NCBI GenBank assembly: GCA_024663395.1
Contig: JANFAH010000001.1
Coordinates: 1,240,001 to 1,304,000 of the forward strand
DNA: 64,000 nt
Reading direction: 5' to 3'
From: Pisolithus tinctorius
Lineage: Eukaryota > Basidiomycota > Agaricomycetes > Boletales > Pisolithaceae
Numbering within the stretch: the first letter of the stretch is position 1; every line of letters begins with the position of its first letter. Position numbers and translations under genes: made by a program. Shown here one piece after another: positions 59,689 to 64,000 of the stretch. The notes under the pieces are model-generated. The model was not told the DNA's origin, ran no database searches, and was given only the letters and a program-made list of their open reading frames with translations.

Positions 59689-60083
59689 TGTTACAATACG
59701 TACTCTTTTTCTTTCTTTTCTTTTCTTTTCGTCTTATCTAATCTTTTCGTCTTATCTTATCTCTTGGACTCGGCCTGGACCCCAGTCTGGACCGCGCCTC
59801 ACCTCCACCTTGCTTTCCCCTTCTAGTATGTTCCGCTCCACTGTGATATCATCATGACATCACCATGATGTCACGGACCTCATGTATGCCTCACCGTTAC
59901 CTCATGTACTATAGTATAAGTATCGTTGCTCAATCACCCAACTAGCTCTAAGCTAGTTCATTTGGGTCTTCGAGTCCTAAAGGTCGCCTGCTTCTAAAGC
60001 CGTCTCCCCTCTTTCTCTCTTCTTCTTTCTGTCGGTTCTTGGTGCGAGCCTACAACAAACCCTGTTGTTTAGGTCTCATCACA
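59689..60083 (+). repeat. Right LTR of outer element (395 bp)
   Basis: TGTTACAATACG...GTCTCATCACA. Longer than the left LTR by a small duplication around CTTATCTAATCTTTTCGT. Followed by the TSD TAGGG (60084-60088). Confidence 0.9.
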
Positions 60084-60260
60084 TAGGGTGCATACAATTG
60101 ATCAGTGTGGATAGGACTAGAGAATGATTGGTGGGGGAGCCATGAAACATTGAATAGAATACTTACGCAGTATAGTTCTGGGACATATATGCCTCAGCAG
60201 GGGCACGGTCAGCAGTATTCCAGGATAGGGTTCCATTGGGAAGCTCAAGCTCATAACCAT

Positions 60261-61089
60261 TGTCATGACCATGACACCAGTGTAAGCCCCTAACACCTAC
60301 TCCACCCTCTTCCGACATGTTCCCGCGCTTCTCCGCCCTCCTCCGACATGTTCCCACGCTCCTCCGACCCTCCCGACACATCTCCACACCTCTCCGAGGT
60401 CCCCCGTCCATGTTCTGACCAACTCCGCTCAACTCCGCCCTAAGGTTGGTCACATGGGCTGTCGGACTTGCGGCCCTGCATTCTAAATAGGGTTCCGCCC
60501 TCATGTCAGTTTTCTCCATTCTTCCGCTCCTTCGGTGTTTACCCTCTCTTCCTCGTTGTAGTAGTTTCCTTGTCTCAGTTAAGGTCCCCATCATCCCTAC
60601 CCTCTATCCCTTGTGTCGGAAGGACTCTAACCCACTATACACTTATTGGTTTACATTCCATACTGCACCGCCCTTGACCTACATTGTATATAAGGCCACG
60701 TAGTACTCCGATGTAATCAGTACAAATATCGAATAAAGTCCCCACCTTTGACTCCCTCTCAGTCCCCTCCAGAGTTTCATCTCCACTTCCTCTGAGTCCG
60801 CTCTGCCTCTGAAATACAAGGGCTGAGCTCGCGCAAGGGGGCAGCGCACTAGCTGAACCCAACGCCCTCTCATCTGACCTCTGACCTCTGACCCCCAACC
60901 TCCGACTCCGAACTCCGACTCCAACCTCAGCCTCCGAGACTTTCCTTCATACCCCTCTGCTCACTGTTCGTCGAATATCTCACCACCCAGTGGTCAGATT
61001 CGCTTCGGACTTTGACTGCTGTACTCCGCAGCCCAACCCGCTCCAACTCCGCCCTAAGAAGGAGCCAGGGGTGTTGTCCAACTTTGACA
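60261..61089 (+). mobile_element. Solo LTR (829 bp) in an exon of the disrupted gene
   Basis: Begins TGTCATGACC and ends CTTTGACA (terminal inverted TGTCA/TGACA) with target duplication ACCAT at 60256-60260 and 61090-61094. TATATAAG at 60687-60694 and AATAAA at 60732-60737 fit LTR promoter and polyadenylation signals in plus orientation. No internal region or second LTR is present. Low-complexity blocks (CTCCGACATGTTCCC, CTGACCTCTGACC) are part of it. It is unrelated to the two other LTR types. Confidence 0.85.
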
Positions 61090-62319
61090 ACCATGCTCTG
61101 ATGCACTTTATGTTAGTGTTCATGGGTTACTGTTATACAGGCACACACCTTTGACATTGCCTGGTGATGCCATAGGAGGTAGGCCAGCCATGGCAATCTT
61201 TTCCTTGACAGGATCAATGACCTCCTTTGGCAGTACTGCAGTCAAGAAGTTCCAAGTTAGAGACATGATTCCCAAGATGGACTTATCCTGAGCAGCCAGC
61301 TCCTCGCCATCGAGTTTCTTGTTCGAAACATTATGGACCAGCCCAAAGACACGAGCATGGTGGGGACCAGCATTCCACCCATATTGAATCAGTTTTCCTC
61401 CATGGGTTGGCTAACAACATTTAGTAATAGAGTCAAAACAGAGGACACCAACCATACCCGGACACCCCTTTGGTTGTGCACAACATCCTCAATCACAGTG
61501 TTCACATGGTCAATGAGATCGGGGTGCAGGATACAACAGCCACGGATGACAATGAGTTCAATATCACCTGTTACAAGATGAAATAAATACTGGCACATGA
61601 GATGTAAACTTACCAGTGGAGTTTACAAAGGCAACACTGGCATGCTCTTCGACCACATACCAAGTGTTATCAGCAGGGACAATAAGGACTTTCTCACCAG
61701 CTCCAGCCAAGTCCTCATTGCCATGGTCAACCAGAATGGCACCACACTTGTGTGGGTCAGGCATGCGGTCACGGAGAATGATTGTGAGTTTGAGCTGGGT
61801 GGCGAGGTCAGCACAGGGAAGGGGGTCCTTTCCCAAGCCTAGAGCATTGGTCTACAAAATTAGGCATAAGTAATGCACCTGTACATATGAACACTCACTA
61901 ATTCATGCTTTGCTAGCCTGTTGCTATTAGCTGCAGCTTTTCTCCCATGGCGGTAGTTGTTCACAGCAGTCAACAGCTCTGAAGTAGCGAGATGCACTGC
62001 ATGCTGGCTGACAATATGCAAGAAATTCTCAAGCTGACAATGTTAGACCATGTAAGCAGATGATAGTAGGTAGGAGACTCACCTTCTTGGGAGGATGGGG
62101 AAGCTGGGCCTTGAGGGCAGCACCCTCAATGTACCTCCATGCCTCAGGTGACGAAGGTTCTGTCATGAATGCAGCAATGAACTCAGAGTTTCCCTCCAGC
62201 AGTTCCAAAACTATACATAAAAGGTCAACTGGTACTGTAAACACATACAGGCAGGCAACATACACTGGATGAGTTTGAGTTGCTTTCGTGATACTTGTTG
62301 CTTTGGCATAGCAGGCTTT

Positions 62320-62960
62320 GTGATGTGGCAATCAGTCACTGTGGGCGAGGTGGTGCAGTGGGTGAAAATTTTCGCTGTGGGAAAGTATTATGTAACCATT
62401 GCTATTGTGGGTGTACCCATAAAATGTAGTGGGCCTAATCCGCTTTTTTAGTTACATAAGATGAGCCTGGGTAAATAGTGGCTGTACTAGTAAAATGTAG
62501 GGATGTCTACTGCGCTTTTTTGATTACATAATTAGTGGTGGTGGTTGAAGAGTCATAGGTTGAAGTGTGTGGGAGGTATGCATTGTTGTGTAGCCTAGTG
62601 GTTTAGTGTGCCCGGCCCCTGTTGTGTATCTGCACAGGACTGCCAGCTGAAGCCCCAGGTTCGATTCCTGCCCTGTGCAAAAAAATTGCACTGACCCTGG
62701 TCGCACTGCTGGCATTGGCCCTGCTGTACTGCTACTCCTACACACACCCCTTTATGTTCCTGTTTTTTTAGGACAATTTAACTACAGTGATGGTGGTACA
62801 AAGTTCAATCCTGACTGAGTGCCCCAAAAAATTGCACCAACCTTTGTGGCTTTGCTTGCATTAGCTCTTGTGTACTACTATTCCTGTGCATGTTTCTTTC
62901 TTCTTTCCATTTTTTGGTACCATTTAACTACAGTGATGGCAGTATAAATTTCTGCATGTC
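62320..62960 (+). mobile_element. tRNA-derived SINE-like cluster
   Basis: A Pol III A-box (TAGCCTAGTGG, 62591-62601) and B-box (GGTTCGATTCC, 62658-62668) are followed by AAAAAAATTGCAC and a tail ending ATTTAACTACAGTGATGG. A second, degenerate copy (from AGTTCAATCCTGACT at about 62800) has the same tail, ending near 62940. Upstream, two related 70 bp units (ACCCATAAAATGTAGTGG...CGCTTTTTTAGTTACATAA) lie at 62410-62530. No cloverleaf of a normal tRNA could be folded by eye. Confidence 0.55.
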
Positions 62961-62984
62961 CCCAAGTTGTAAAGCGACAAGGTA

Positions 62985-63950
62985 TTATAGGGATGCAAGG
63001 TAGTGTTGGATGGCTCCAGTTGCTCCATCAACTATCGCATCCACAACATGCAGACCACCACCCTCAATGATTTCCCCCACATATCTCTCCCTACAGGCTA
63101 CTCTTAATCCATCAGGGTGTGGCTGACTGGCAATGTAGTCAATGACAGCATCTAAGGGCAGGGGCCTGGTGGGATGGAGGAGTTGACGAGCTACTTTATG
63201 CCACCAGAAGCGAATCCAAGCCTCCCTACACAGTTGATGTTGACTGGCAGGGCAATTTGGGTCAGGTTCAAGTGAAAGGCCAGGAGGTACAGCTGCAATG
63301 GTCTTTTGTTCACACTCGATCATCTCCCGAGCCTTGGCGATGATTGAGTATACCCTAAGACCAAGCCAGGAAACATCATCCTTGCTAATTGCAGCAAGTG
63401 GAGAGATGACCAATGCCCGAGTGGCATGGGGTATCCACTCAGGGATGCTATACCTGCGAGTGAGCTCGAGCTTATGGGCAGGACTCAAGTCCAATTTCTT
63501 GAGGTTGGAGATTGCCCATTCTATGCTATTCTCAATCATCCACATCCGAGAGATCTTGAGAATTGCAGTAAGGGAGGGGATGGTATGGTGTTGGGCAGCA
63601 GATCCACTGATATTTGTTAGGGACATCTTCTGTGGATAGGGTTCCATAGCGAACTCACACATGGTATACCCAGGCAACGAAGTGTGTGAACTCTTCCCTG
63701 CTAATTCCTTCCAAGAAAATGGCATGGTTGCTATCCTCTCCATCACCCTCAACACCTGATGGCATGGTTAAGATACCTTCCAGGGTCTGTGAGTGCATGA
63801 AGAGAATGCTTTTGTGCAAGCGAAAGGTCGTATCGCCTGCCTTAAAATATTGTTAATGACCAGTGCTTCCACCACCAGCACAGTGGGGGGGATCAATACC
63901 TGAAACACAACATTTCCATCAGAAAACCAAAATATGGGATGTTGATCCAT
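62985..63950 (-). CDS. BTB/POZ-domain protein
   Basis: Three exons, 63950-63900, 63840-63659 and 63606-62985, joined by GT-AG introns of 59 and 52 nt. Together they give an exact 284-codon frame ending TAA 62985-62987. N-terminal BTB: FWFSDGNVVFQAGDTTFRL, HKSILFMHSQTLEGIL, then IFLEGISREEFTHFVAWVYH. The C-terminal helical half (WMIENSIEWAISNLKKLDL, RRYSIPEWIPHATRALV, LGLRVYSIIAKAREMIE, AWIRFWWHKVARQLLHP) is the extension seen in the large basidiomycete BTB family. Such proteins dimerise and may act as Cullin-3 adaptors; substrates are unknown. ATG 63950 lies 51 bp from the window end, so a longer N-terminus cannot be excluded. Confidence 0.8.
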
Positions 63951-64000
63951 ATGCTAGGATTGGTGTAGAGGAGGTAGAACTGAAGTCCAGGTGATTGCAC

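Larger units (their letters stand above)
44186..60083 (+). mobile_element. Outer Ty3/Gypsy chromovirus, interrupted by a nested element
   Basis: LTRs at 44186-44567 and 59689-60083 (TG...CA), TSD TAGGG. The internal order is gag, protease, RT, RNase H, integrase and chromodomain on plus, that is, a chromovirus of the sushi/Tf1 type. After subtracting the nested 10,050 bp element and its 4 bp duplication, the element is about 5.84 kb. A polypurine run (AAGGAGGGGATAG) precedes the right LTR. Gag has internal stops and pol is cut by the insertion, so it is not autonomous. Confidence 0.92.
43807..62309 (-). pseudogene. Unknown multi-exon gene disrupted by three LTR insertions
   Basis: Start ATG 62309 (MPKQQVSRKQL); stop TAG 43809-43807 after VDGGDSSK. 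Exons seen include ELLEGNSEFIAAFM, ENFLHIVSQHAVHLATSELL, PADNTWYVVEEHASVAF, IQYGWNAGPHHARVFGLV and KSILGIMSLTWNFLTAVLP. A solo LTR (60261-61089) then splits the exon before YELELPNGTLSW, and the nested elements (44186-60083) split the exon between TDQLYAP and YALNWVTMHE. Removing each insert with one target duplication keeps the reading frame across both breaks. Introns of about 45-60 nt are all GT-AG. One T seems to be missing near 62215. I do not recognise the family. An isolated HTD in NYTAPIHTDQLY recalls the HxD of 2OG-Fe oxygenases, but there is no other support. Without the inserts the locus would be about 1.77 kb. Its function is lost in this copy. Confidence 0.75.

Noticed and set aside
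44186..60083. Classical CpA-type RIP
   Set aside because: LTR differences cluster at CpG, not CpA, and are too few for RIP.
62591..62668. A tRNA gene
   Set aside because: A- and B-boxes are perfect, but no acceptor or anticodon stem fits. The repeated tail points to a SINE.

Overview
The window is nuclear DNA of a filamentous basidiomycete, probably an agaricomycete. Support comes from many 45-100 nt spliceosomal introns, a fungal rhodopsin-like membrane protein, HET-domain incompatibility proteins, F-box and BTB proteins of mushroom type, and Ty3/Gypsy retrotransposons. There is no operon, CRISPR or other prokaryotic signal. The supplied translations also accept GTG/TTG/CTG as starts, so I rechecked ATG positions where they mattered.

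Region 1 (1-43.5 kb) is a mosaic of segmental duplications. The core is a gene coding N-terminal WD40 repeats, a TPR-like middle and a C-terminal HET domain. It occurs three times: A (1-3355, +, cut by the window edge, open where visible), B (about 14.49-18.71 kb, +, 5' frameshift) and C (34.85-30.63 kb, -, one nonsense codon in the HET domain). Around them are copies of a head-to-head pair, a PP2A-like Ser/Thr phosphatase and EMC1. Only one phosphatase (22345-21051, -) and one EMC1 (25764-29601, +) look intact, and they lie in different duplicates of the pair. Truncated phosphatase copies lie at 5.4-5.7, 24.9-25.7 and 37.2-38.0 kb, and EMC1 pseudogenes at 13.9-12.5 and 35.5-36.35 kb. A further multi-copy unit of unknown function ('R', six copies plus a fragment) usually follows the HET genes. 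Single-copy genes in this part are a rhodopsin-like membrane protein (8.27-9.75 kb, -), a lipase-type hydrolase (41.6-40.4 kb, -) and a frameshifted F-box/LRR-like gene (38.9-40.1 kb, +).

Region 2 (43.8-62.3 kb) is one unrecognised multi-exon gene on the minus strand that has been broken by transposons. A solo LTR (60261-61089, target duplication ACCAT) sits in one exon. A Ty3/Gypsy chromovirus (44186-60083, target duplication TAGGG) sits in the next. A second, unrelated Ty3/Gypsy element (48162-58211, opposite orientation) is nested in the chromovirus pol gene. The outer element carries an 11-nt self-complementarity between LTR and primer-binding site, as in Tf1-type self-priming, and a chromodomain. 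The inner one has a tRNA-type primer-binding site and carries an antisense, intron-containing gene for a Zn2Cys6-cluster protein. Both elements have a classic -1 slippery heptamer before the gag stop, and both have decayed almost only by transitions at CpG.

Region 3 (62.3-64 kb) holds a tRNA-derived SINE-like cluster and a complete three-exon BTB/POZ gene.
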